Shown here one piece after another: positions 8,439-14,379 of a stretch of 15,086 nucleotides of DNA (positions are counted from its first letter, which is position 1; each line of letters starts with the position of its first letter). Source of the DNA: CAZNNH01 sp964574335 (GTDB lineage: Bacteria; Acidobacteriota; Vicinamibacteria; Fen-336). Made by a program: the position numbers and the translations under genes. The stretch lies in assembly GCA_964574335.1 (NCBI GenBank), contig CAZNNH010000155.1, forward strand, positions 1-15,086, written 5' to 3'. A model generated the notes under the pieces. It was not told where the DNA came from. It was given only the letters and a program-made list of their open reading frames with translations, and ran no database searches.

Positions 8439-9615
8439 GAAGACACCTCCGTTTGCTTGCCCTCGGAGGAGGGCTCGCCGTCAGGCGAGGGTTGGTTCTC
8501 GGCCGCCCTNNNNNNNNNNNNNNNNNNNNNNNNNNNNNNNNNNNNNNNNNNNNNNNNNNNNNNNNNNNNNNNNNNNNNNNNNNNNNNNNNNNNNNNNNNN
8601 NNNNNNNNNGCTTGCCCTCGGAGGAGGGCTCGCCGTCAGGCGAGGGTTGGTTCTCGGCCGCCCTCGGGGCTGTTTCCTGGTCGGCCTCGTGGGTGGTGAG
8701 GTGCAGGAAGATCTCCTCCAGGCTCATTCCCACCTGCTGCAGGGAGAGCAGATCGAAGCCCTTCTGGACCACCGCCCGGGCCAGGTCGGCACGCACGTCG
8801 CGGCCGGCCTCGGCCTCCACCTCGAAGGCCACCACGCCGGCCTCGGCGCTGCGCGGCTGCAGCCCGACGACGCCGGCCACCCCCCGTAGCGCCCCGAAGA
8901 CCGACCCCTGATCTCCCCGCGCCTCGATCCGGAACGCCCCGCTCCCCTGGAGGCGGTGGGTGAGGTTCTCGGGGGTGTCCTCCGCCACCACCCGACCCTT
9001 ATTGATGATCACCACCCGGCCGCAGGTCATCGAGACCTCGGGCAGGATGTGGGTGGAGAGGATCACGGTGTGGTCGCCGCCCAGGCCCTTGATCAGCTCG
9101 CGGGTCTCGATGATCTGCTTGGGGTCGAGCCCCGCGGTCGGCTCGTCGAGGATCAGCACCTCGGGGTTGTGCAGGATCGCCTGGGCCAGGCCCACCCGCT
9201 GGCGGTACCCCTTGGACAGCCGGCCGATCAGCTTGTGGCGGACGTCGCCCACCTTGCACCGCTCGACCGCCTCGTCGATACGCGCTCGGCGTTGGGCGGA
9301 GGGAACGCCCTTGATCTTGGCGCAGAAGCCGAGGTAGCCCTGGACGTCCATGTCCGGGTAGAGGGGCGGCGTCTCCGGAATGTAGCCGACCCGCCTCTTG
9401 ACCTCGAGCGGGCTGTCGAACACGTCGTAGCCGGCCACCCGCGCGGTCCCGTCGGTGGGGGGGAGGAAGCAGGTCAGGACCCGCATGGTGGTGGTCTTCC
9501 CGGCACCGTTGGGGCCGAGGAAGCCGAGGATCTCGCCCTTGTTGACAGTGAAAGAGATCCCGTCCACGGCGGTCTGGCGTCCGTAGCGTTTGGTGAGTCT
9601 CTCGACCTCGATCAT
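8435..9615 (-). CDS. ABC transporter ATP-binding protein (GldA/CcmA-like), interrupted by scaffold gap
   Basis: This is the ATPase of the exporter-like system. From ATG 9615 (GGAG about 6 nt upstream) it has Walker A GPNGAGKTTT (34-43), the Q-loop region GYIPETPPLYPDMDV, signature LSKGYRQRVGLAQA, Walker B VLILDEPTAGLDP and switch histidine STHILPEV. A C-terminal extension follows, ending in EEIFLHLTT and an acidic tail. In the window the last codons are split by 100 Ns. The 55 bp before and after the gap are identical; collapsing them gives exactly 342 codons, ending KQTEVSS and TGA at 8437-8435. The frame also opens upstream to GTG 9669, but that extension is unlike the family. A strong promoter lies upstream at 9763-9792. 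Confidence 0.93.
8455..8509. repeat. Left copy of 55-bp duplicated contig end
   Basis: These bases are identical to 8610-8664 on the other side of the N-run. The copy is best read as the shared end of two contigs rather than a biological repeat. Confidence 0.9.
8510..8609. other. 100-N scaffold gap (artefact)
   Basis: Exactly 100 N characters, the conventional size for a gap of unknown length. The flanks overlap by 55 bp, and joining them restores an intact gene, so the true gap is probably minus 55 bp. Confidence 0.95.
8610..8664. repeat. Right copy of 55-bp duplicated contig end
   Basis: Identical to 8455-8509. It encodes the acidic C-terminal tail of the ABC ATPase on the minus strand. 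Confidence 0.9.
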
Positions 9616-9738
9616 GGGGGCTCCGTCAGCCTTGAGCAGAAACGCCGGACGGCCCGCTGCCGCGGGCACGCCGACGTCTGCCGTGAGATTCGAACCTAGG
9701 TCCTTGCAGGGGGGACTCGTGCCGCCCTTCCGGCGACG

Positions 9739-9767
9739 TTGGCCTGGCTACAGCGAGAACGTATGAT
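9739..9767 (+). promoter_or_regulatory. Candidate divergent promoter of the histidine kinase gene
   Basis: On the plus strand TTGGCC (9739-9744) is followed after 17 nt by TATGAT (9762-9767). The -10 overlaps the minus-strand -10 of the ABC operon by five bases. The -35 is weak (four of six), so this is less sure than its partner. Confidence 0.45.
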
Positions 9768-9792
9768 AACGATCTGGCTTTTCCGCTGTCAA
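9763..9792 (-). promoter_or_regulatory. Sigma70-like promoter of the ABC operon
   Basis: On the minus strand TTGACA (9792-9787) is followed after 18 nt by TATCAT (9768-9763): a perfect -35 and a five-of-six -10. Transcription would start near 9755, leaving an untranslated leader of about 140 nt before ATG 9615. Confidence 0.7.
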
Positions 9793-9814
9793 TCGGCGGC
9801 CGGAGGCGCTGCCC

Positions 9815-10978
9815 GTGTCCGGAGATTCCGCTAACTCTCATACCATCAAAGCGCTGAGCGAGATTGCCGAGCTCAGCCTCGAGCTGGCCGATCTGGCCGC
9901 CGTGGAGCGCCTGCTGACACGGACGCTTCTCGGCTCGCTCGGCCTGTCGTGGTCGACGCTGCTCTTGTGGGATCGAAAGCTCGACAGCTTCCACACCGTC
10001 TCCGGAAATGAGACGCAGCTCGGGGGGAAAAGGTCGGCGGTCGCCCCCGCCCCCCCCGAGGCCCGGTACCTGATCGCCGAGGGGACCCTGCTCGAGACCC
10101 AGGGCCGGGACCCGGGCGTGCTGGTGCCGCTGATGGCGCGCAGCGGCCTGGTCGGGATGCTGAGCCTGGCCGAGCCGGGCCAGCCGCCGCGAGCGTTCTC
10201 TGCCCACGAGGTCGAGCTGCTCTCGCGGATCGCCGGCCGCGCCGCGCTGGCGGTCGAGAACCACCTCTACCAGCAGGAGCTGATCGCCTCGGAGCGGCTG
10301 GCCGCGCTGGGCACGATGGCGAGCATGCTGGCCCACGACTTCCGGGGCCCGATGACCGTGATCCGCGGCTACGCCGAGCAGCTTCTCTCCGCGGAGATGC
10401 CCTCCCGGGAGGTCCACGACCTGGCCGGCGTGATCGTGGAGACCATCGACCGCCTGAACCGCATGACCAACGAGACCCTGGACTTCGCCCGGGAAGGCGA
10501 GCGGCTGGCGCTGCGGCCCGTCCACCTCCGCCCCTGGCTCGAGCTGCTGTGCGTGGACCTGGCCGAGGAGCATCCTGGCCTCACCCTCGTCCGCGAGCTC
10601 GACGTGGAGGACCAGAAGGTGGCCCTCGACACCGACAAGCTCTGGCGGGCGATCACCAACATCGCCGCCAACGCCGAGGACGCCATGAAGGGCAAGGGAC
10701 GCTTCCGGGTGCGGGCGTCGACGGGCACGGGGAGGATCCTGACCCTCGAGCTCTCCGACGACGGCCCCGGCGTGCCGCCAGAGATCCGCGATCGGATCTT
10801 CGAGCCGTTCGTGACCTCGGGAAAGACCCGTGGCACCGGGCTGGGCCTGGCGGTGGCGCGGCGGTTCGTCGAGCAGCACGGCGGCCGGCTGGAGCTGCTG
10901 GCGGAGGGTCCCGGGGCCCGATTCAGGATGACGCTGCCGCTCGAGGCGCGCCCGGCGCCGGCACAGCCGAGCCGTTAG
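9815..10978 (+). CDS. Soluble GAF-domain sensor histidine kinase
   Basis: The 387-residue protein has no membrane segment and should be cytoplasmic. A GAF-like sensor domain spans about 15-155 (ending AFSAHEVELLSRIAGRAALAVEN). A HisKA domain follows with the phospho-acceptor in MLAHDFRGPMTVI (H174). The HATPase_c domain runs about 265-378, with the N-box NIAANAEDAM, G1 DDGPGVP, F-box IFEPF and G2 RGTGLGLAV. It would autophosphorylate on H174 and pass phosphate to a response regulator, but none is adjacent. The start is GTG 9815, supported by GGAGG at 9802-9806 (8-nt spacing). It is divergent from the ABC operon and shares its promoter region, which hints at, but does not prove, a functional link. 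Confidence 0.9.
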   Translation: MSGDSANSHTIKALSEIAELSLELADLAAVERLLTRTLLGSLGLSWSTLLLWDRKLDSFHTVSGNETQLGGKRSAVAPAPPEARYLIAEGTLLETQGRDPGVLVPLMARSGLVGMLSLAEPGQPPRAFSAHEVELLSRIAGRAALAVENHLYQQELIASERLAALGTMASMLAHDFRGPMTVIRGYAEQLLSAEMPSREVHDLAGVIVETIDRLNRMTNETLDFAREGERLALRPVHLRPWLELLCVDLAEEHPGLTLVRELDVEDQKVALDTDKLWRAITNIAANAEDAMKGKGRFRVRASTGTGRILTLELSDDGPGVPPEIRDRIFEPFVTSGKTRGTGLGLAVARRFVEQHGGRLELLAEGPGARFRMTLPLEARPAPAQPSR

Positions 10979-11009
10979 AATGATCGAGACCCAGTAGAGG
11001 ACCTCTGCC

Positions 11010-11540
11010 ATGTCGATATCGACTCGCCGTCTCGCCGTGCTGCTGTGCCTGGGCGTCGCGCTTCTGGCCTGCCGGGCTCCCGATCCGAAGCAGGAGCTCG
11101 ACATCTCCGGCATCGAGACCTACTGGGCGGTGGCGCGATCGATCGGGGACACCCACTACATCGCACCGGTGGTGCGCTTTCACCTGCGAAACAAGGGGAC
11201 CCGCGAGCACCGGTCGATCCAGGCCACCGGCACCTTCCGCCGGGTCGGCGAGGAGACCACCTGGGGCTCGGCCTGGGAGCAGGTCAACACCGGTGGGGAG
11301 CCCTTCCGCCCCGGGCAGGAGACGGAGGTGACCCTCATGTCGGATGCCCACTATACCTCCCCGGACCCGCCCGAGATGATGCTCGAGAACGCCCAGTTCA
11401 AGGACGCGCGGGTCGACGTGTTCGTGCGGGTGGGCTCGAGCCAGTGGGTGAAGATGGCCGAGACCCAGATCGAGCGCCGCATCGGCAGCCACGTCGTCGA
11501 CGAGATCGTGGCGCCCGAGGCCACTCCAGCCGAGGAGTAG
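11010..11540 (+). CDS. Small predicted lipoprotein of unknown function
   Basis: The 176-residue product starts with a lipoprotein signal peptide: Arg-containing n-region, hydrophobic core LAVLLCLGVALLAC and lipobox LLAC, with C21 as the predicted acylated cysteine. The mature part has a beta-rich pattern (YWAVARSIGDTHYIAPVVRF, then HRSIQATGTFRRVGE). This resembles lipoproteins that carry a FxLYD- or transglutaminase-inhibitor-like Ig fold, though I do not recognise a named family. GAGGA at 10997-11001 gives good spacing to ATG 11010. It lies 31 bp after the kinase gene and may share its transcript. Its 3' half is duplicated at 12852-13033, where it is a pseudogene. Confidence 0.8.
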   Translation: MSISTRRLAVLLCLGVALLACRAPDPKQELDISGIETYWAVARSIGDTHYIAPVVRFHLRNKGTREHRSIQATGTFRRVGEETTWGSAWEQVNTGGEPFRPGQETEVTLMSDAHYTSPDPPEMMLENAQFKDARVDVFVRVGSSQWVKMAETQIERRIGSHVVDEIVAPEATPAEE

Positions 11541-11599
11541 CCGGCTCAGCGCTCGGGGAGGGCGCCGCCCAGAGCCTGGTGGGGTCGGATTCTGCACCT

Positions 11600-11790
11600 A
11601 CTCGAACATCGAGGGGAAAGAGCCGCGGTTCCGCAGTCCCGCGCTGGTGGCTCTCCTCCCCAGGGGGTCGTACTCGAAGCTGGCAATGGCCACGGCGTCC
11701 GAGTCACGGGATGAGGTGTTGAGGCAGACGCGTACGAGCCGGTTCTCCGCATTCCACTCAATGCAGAAGTCGGGGGCGCGAAACCCGGGA
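11600..11790 (-). pseudogene. RHS/YD-repeat protein remnant
   Basis: A minus-strand frame encodes CIEWNAENRLVRVCLN, then ASFEYDPLGRRATS. The pair 'NAENRLV...' and 'YDPLGRR' is the hallmark of YD repeats in RHS proteins. No start, no export signal and no further repeats are present, and the frame stops at 11598-11600. It is a short fragment of a once much larger gene, lying between the lipoprotein gene and the toxin gene. Confidence 0.65.
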
Positions 11791-11832
11791 AAGGTGAGGG
11801 GGCGGGGTCGCCCGACCGTGCAGCCGCGAGGC

Positions 11833-12306
11833 TCACGATTGGCTGTCTTCGCCGGCGAGCCCGAGCAGATCGGCGTAGACCTTGGGGCTGAGGCGGAAGC
11901 CGTTCGCGAGCATGGCGTCGAGCAGGGGGCGCACTGCGGGGATGATCCCGCGGCGCTTGGCCAGCACGAGGAGGGCACCTGTACCGACGGCTTGGAGCCC
12001 GAGGCGGGCCGCGACCACGCGGGCGCGCAGGTCGTCGATGATCACGCGGACGATGTCCAGCTCGAAAGCCAGGGCGATGGCTTCGCTCTCCCCGGGGCCG
12101 ATGCGACGCTCGGTGATCTCTGGCGGCAGCGGTCGCGTCAGCTCACGCGCCCGGATCCAGTCGGGCAGCTCGGGCAGCTTGTAGGTGACCTCGCGCACGA
12201 CGGCGAGCGGCACGTGCACTTCACCGAAGAGCTGCTGGAGCAGGCCCAGCTGAGCGATGCGCTGCAGGCCGATGAGCGCGCTGGAGTCGGCTACGACTCG
12301 AGCCAT
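11833..12306 (-). CDS. DUF3368-type PIN-domain toxin (putative ribonuclease)
   Basis: The 157-residue product matches the DUF3368 branch of PIN-domain proteins, which are mostly toxins that cleave RNA with metal ions. The N-terminal VADSSALIGL carries the first acidic residue (D7). GPGESEAIALAFEL supplies the central Glu, and VIIDDLRAR the next acidic pair. The C-terminus (GTGALLVLAKRRGII, PLLDAMLANGFRLS) is characteristic of this family. ATG 12306 lies inside the end of the UPF0175 gene, a 16-bp overlap, so the two are translated together. No catalytic residue appears lost and the frame is intact. Confidence 0.87.
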   Translation of the reverse strand: MARVVADSSALIGLQRIAQLGLLQQLFGEVHVPLAVVREVTYKLPELPDWIRARELTRPLPPEITERRIGPGESEAIALAFELDIVRVIIDDLRARVVAARLGLQAVGTGALLVLAKRRGIIPAVRPLLDAMLANGFRLSPKVYADLLGLAGEDSQS

Positions 12307-12551
12307 GCGTTGATCGTGGCCTTCTCGCGCCCCCAGTCCTCCTCGGTCGTGAGGTAGACAGGCACGTCGAGGGCGTTGGCGAGGCGCAGAAACCCGTCGT
12401 GGTCGAGCCCGAGCAGCTCACAGGCCCTTCCACTCGAGACCTTTCCCGTCCGGAAGAGCTTCATGACGAGAGCCTCCCGGGTCGCGTGCCGGAGATCCTC
12501 GTCCTCCTCTACGAGCTCGGCCACATCCTCGTCGACTTCCACAGTACGCAT
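12291..12551 (-). CDS. UPF0175-family antitoxin
   Basis: The 86-residue product resembles UPF0175 proteins, which are found as partners of DUF3368 PIN toxins. An acidic N-terminal half (VEVDEDVAELVEEDEDLRH) is followed by the typical ALVMKLFRTGKVSSGRACELLGL, a helix-turn-helix-like stretch, and DHDGFLRLANALDVPVY. It would bind and neutralise the toxin and probably repress its own promoter. ATG 12551 has AGAGG 4 nt upstream; ATG 12563, four codons earlier, is an alternative. Its stop lies within the toxin gene. Confidence 0.85.
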   Translation of the reverse strand: MRTVEVDEDVAELVEEDEDLRHATREALVMKLFRTGKVSSGRACELLGLDHDGFLRLANALDVPVYLTTEEDWGREKATINAWLES

Positions 12552-12563
12552 GGCACCTCTCAT

Positions 12564-12673
12564 TCTACGCCCTTCCTCCCCCGAGCCCTCTCCCGGGGAT
12601 GACAGCGAAGGAGCACCGCCCGCAGGTCGCTCACGTCCACCCGGGTTTGGCGGGCGGTGGTCTGGAGCCGGGC
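12564..12673. other. Spacer upstream of the toxin-antitoxin operon
   Basis: No gene is visible. The promoter of the minus-strand toxin-antitoxin pair should lie here. A C-rich and G-rich pair of short runs (12585-12600) could form a weak hairpin, but nothing firm is seen. Confidence 0.3.
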
Positions 12674-12835
12674 ATGCTGGTGTCGATTCCGAACCGAGGC
12701 TCCCGCCCGGCCGTCCTGCTGCGGGAGAGCTACCGCGAGGTCGGGAAGGTCCGAAACCGCACCCTGGCCAGTCTGACCGCCTGGCCCCGCGAGAAGGTAG
12801 AGGCCCCACGCCAGGTGCTCCGCGGCGGTGGCGGC
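12674..12835 (+). mobile_element. IS1634-type transposase N-terminal fragment
   Basis: From ATG 12674 the frame encodes MLVSIPNRGSRPAVLLRES, then YREVGKVRNRTLASLTAWP and EKVEAPRQVLRG. This is the characteristic N-terminus of IS1634-type (IS4 superfamily, DDE) transposases: PNRxSxPAVLLRESYREGGKVKxRTLANLS. After about 54 residues the match ends and the same frame continues into the duplicated lipoprotein segment. The catalytic domain is missing, so it cannot be active. No terminal inverted repeats were found. Confidence 0.75.
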
Positions 12836-12851
12836 TCAGCAGGCGCCGCCC

Positions 12852-13033
12852 AGAACGCGCAGTTCAAGGACGCGCGCGTCGACGTGTTCGTGCGGGTGGG
12901 CTCGAGCCAGTGGGTGAAGATGGCCGAGACCCCGATCGAGCGTCGCATCGGCAGTCACGCCGTCGACGAGATCGTGGCGCCCGAGGACTCCCGCCAAGGA
13001 GTAGCCGGGCTCAGCGCTCGGGGAAGGCGCCGC
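12852..13033 (+). pseudogene. Duplicated 3' end of the lipoprotein gene
   Basis: This segment matches 11386-11568. Over the first 131 bp I count six mismatches, of which four are silent and two change residues (Q to P, V to A). A net 2-nt deletion near the end shifts the frame, so the original stop is lost. The signal peptide and N-terminal half are absent. The block continues into the non-coding tail after the lipoprotein stop. Confidence 0.85.
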
Positions 13034-13229
13034 GGCGGCGGCCGCGAGCAGGCTGAACCGGGTGGCGCGCTGGTCGCCCCCCGCTCGTGTCTTCGCCAAG
13101 GTGGGCGGCGATCGGAAGTCTCCAGGGGTCGCGCACAACCTCCGTACGGCGCCGTCGTCTCGGGGCGATGACGCCAGTAGGCGTCACGCGAGGCGGATGG
13201 CGGGAAGACACCGGGCGTCTTGGGGCAAC
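13034..13229. other. Stretch without a recognisable gene; contains one hairpin
   Basis: No frame here resembles a protein I know. A perfect inverted repeat TGACGCC-AGTA-GGCGTCA lies at 13169-13186; it has no T-run and its role is unknown. Confidence 0.4.
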
Positions 13230-13376
13230 CGCCATGTGCTCAGGCCCGCTGCGGACATAGCCGTCCGCGCTCCACTGGCCGCACATCCTGCAACGCAGGT
13301 TGCAGGCGTTGGTCACGGTGAGGGAGATGAAGGCCGGGAAAGTCGCGGTCCATGTCGGTCGGCTCCTCGGGGGAGT
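13230..13376 (-). pseudogene. Radical-SAM protein N-terminal remnant
   Basis: The minus strand encodes TFPAFISLTVTNACNLRC followed by RMCGQWSADGYV. The CxxxCxxC motif (CNLRCRMC) binds the [4Fe-4S] cluster in radical-SAM enzymes, and the flanking VTNxCNLRCxMCGQW pattern is typical of SPASM-type and related members. The frame opens after a TAG at 13379-13377. Beyond the GYV residues it becomes low-complexity Arg/Pro-rich sequence unlike the family. No SAM-barrel remainder is present, so this is a broken fragment. Confidence 0.65.
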
Positions 13377-13448
13377 CTACGAGGCCTTGGCGGCCCGTGC
13401 ATCCTCCGGCATCCACGGGGACTCGTGCGAGCGCTTCGCTGATCGCGC

Positions 13449-13477
13449 TTGCTATCGAGAGCGTAGCATGCTATTGT
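13449..13477 (+). promoter_or_regulatory. Promoter of the tautomerase-HxlR operon
   Basis: TTGCTA (13449-13454) is followed after 17 nt by TATTGT (13472-13477), a plausible sigma70-type pair about 30 bp upstream of ATG 13507. Local AT content is clearly higher than in the surroundings. Confidence 0.55.
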
Positions 13478-13488
13478 TTCCGTAGCAT
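13462..13488 (+). promoter_or_regulatory. Candidate HxlR operator
   Basis: ATGCTA (13468-13473) and TAGCAT (13483-13488) form a perfect 6-bp inverted repeat with a 9-nt spacer. CGTAGCAT also occurs twice as a direct repeat (13462, 13481), and TAGCATGCTA (13464-13473) is itself a palindrome. The sites cover the -10 element, as expected for a dimeric winged-helix repressor. The HxlR regulator two genes downstream is the obvious candidate; this is inference. Confidence 0.5.
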
Positions 13489-13506
13489 AGAAAGGAGCGA
13501 CACCAC

Positions 13507-13704
13507 ATGCCGGTCATTCAGATCACTATGGGACGAACCAGCAAGGAGGAGAAGAAGCAGCTCATCGAGCGGCTGACGGCCGATGCCATCGAGATCACCA
13601 AAATCCCGGCCAACGAGTTCACCGTCCTCGTCACGGAGCTCGAGCGGGAGAACATCGGTCGCGCCGGGAAGACGCTGGCCGACATGATGACGGCTCAGGC
13701 CTAG
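13507..13704 (+). CDS. 4-oxalocrotonate tautomerase family protein
   Basis: The 65-residue product matches the small tautomerases of the 4-OT family, which shift keto-enol double bonds using the N-terminal proline. Pro2 follows the initiator Met (MPVIQITMGRTSKEEKKQL), as required after Met removal. The typical second half is present (IPANEFTVLVTELERENIGRAGKTLADM). AAAGGAG at 13491-13497 sits 9 nt before ATG 13507. Such proteins form hexamers or trimers of dimers in the cytoplasm. The substrate is unknown. It lies 9 bp before an HxlR-type regulator, suggesting a stress- or aromatic-compound-responsive operon. Confidence 0.9.
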   Translation: MPVIQITMGRTSKEEKKQLIERLTADAIEITKIPANEFTVLVTELERENIGRAGKTLADMMTAQA

Positions 13705-13713
13705 GCCCACAGG

Positions 13714-14058
13714 ATGGCCATACCCAGACCCGGGAGGCCTGTCAGGGGCTCGACCACCGGAGCGCCGCTCATGGCGCTCTTCGATCTCCTGGGCAGGCGT
13801 TGGGCCATGGGGATTGTCTGGAACCTGTACCGGGGTCCGTCCACGTTCCGCTGCCTGCAGAGCGCCTGCGAGAGCAAGAGCGGGAAGATCTCGCCTTCCA
13901 TTCTCAACAAGCGGCTCAAGGACCTGCAGGAGGCCAGGCTCGTCGTCAGGACGCTAGATGGCTACGAGCTGACGCCGCTCGGCAGGCAGCTGTTCGTTCT
14001 ACTCAAGCCACTGGATCCGTGGTCGCGGCGCTGGGGCGGACAGCTGACCGAGGAGTAG
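13714..14058 (+). CDS. HxlR-family winged-helix transcriptional regulator
   Basis: The 114-residue product matches HxlR-type regulators, dimeric DNA-binding proteins that sense reactive aldehydes, quinones or other small molecules. The family pattern is clear: ALFDLLGRRWAMGIVWNLYRGPSTFRCLQ, then ISPSILNKRLKDLQEARLVV (recognition helix) and GYELTPLGRQLFVLLKPLDPW. A cysteine at the position of the sensing Cys in many members is not evident near the N-terminus; C46 (FRCLQ region) and C51 are present. It follows the tautomerase gene by 9 bp and probably regulates it through the inverted repeats at 13462-13488. The ribosome site is weak. An internal start at ATG 13771 would still keep the core domain. 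Confidence 0.88.
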   Translation: MAIPRPGRPVRGSTTGAPLMALFDLLGRRWAMGIVWNLYRGPSTFRCLQSACESKSGKISPSILNKRLKDLQEARLVVRTLDGYELTPLGRQLFVLLKPLDPWSRRWGGQLTEE

Positions 14059-14129
14059 GCAACGTCGACCAGCTTCCTTGGGGCATCCTCGATTCGATGG
14101 GGGCCCCGACCGGGAGCACCTTCCGAGGT

Positions 14130-14345
14130 CTACTTGGCCTGCTCCACGAAGTGGCCGTCGCGGGTGTCGACCCGGATCCGCTCCCCGGACTCGATGTAGG
14201 GGGGCACCTGGACCTGCAGGCCCGTCTCCAGCGTGGCGGGCTTGAGCTGGGCCTGGGCGGTCGCGCCCTTGATGGCGGGGGCGGTCTCCTGGACCATCAG
14301 CTCGACGGCGAGCGGCAGGTGGAGGGCGGGCGCCACCGCCCGGTC
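14130..14345 (-). pseudogene. efp: Elongation factor P, C-terminal fragment
   Basis: The minus strand encodes about 68 residues matching the last third of elongation factor P: LAVELMVQETAPAIKGATA, then KPATLETGLQVQVP and PYIESGERIRVDT. The stretch fits the EF-P signature K-x-A-x4-G-x2-[LIV]-x-V-P-x2-[LIV]-x2-G. EF-P is normally about 185-190 residues; the N-terminal KOW domain with the modified Lys and the middle OB domain are missing. The homology stops near 14340, just before the IS91-type remnant, so an insertion probably removed the 5' part. The frame stops at TAG 14132-14130. Because EF-P is important for proline-rich translation, a complete copy is expected elsewhere. Confidence 0.82.
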
Positions 14346-14379
14346 CGCAGCGGGTGAGGAGCCTTGCGCCGCTTGTCGC

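Noticed and set aside
8455..8664. Duplicated 55-bp sequence as a CRISPR-like or biological direct repeat
   Set aside because: There are only two copies, exactly at the edges of an N-run, within a coding sequence; contig-end overlap explains it fully.
5989..9669. A 1226-residue open frame joining an ABC ATPase to a GldG-like protein
   Set aside because: The frame passes through 100 Ns and crosses the permease gene out of frame; collapsing the 55-bp overlap separates it into three normal genes.
9680..9712. Minus-strand GGTTCGAATC resembling a tRNA T-loop in the ABC operon leader
   Set aside because: The flanking five bases do not pair into a T-stem and no acceptor, anticodon or D-arm can be folded around it, so I do not call a tRNA or an attachment site.
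13284..13301. Inverted repeat CTGCAAC-GCAG-GTTGCAG
   Set aside because: It arises from the two cysteine codons of the radical-SAM motif (CNLRC) and needs no separate explanation.
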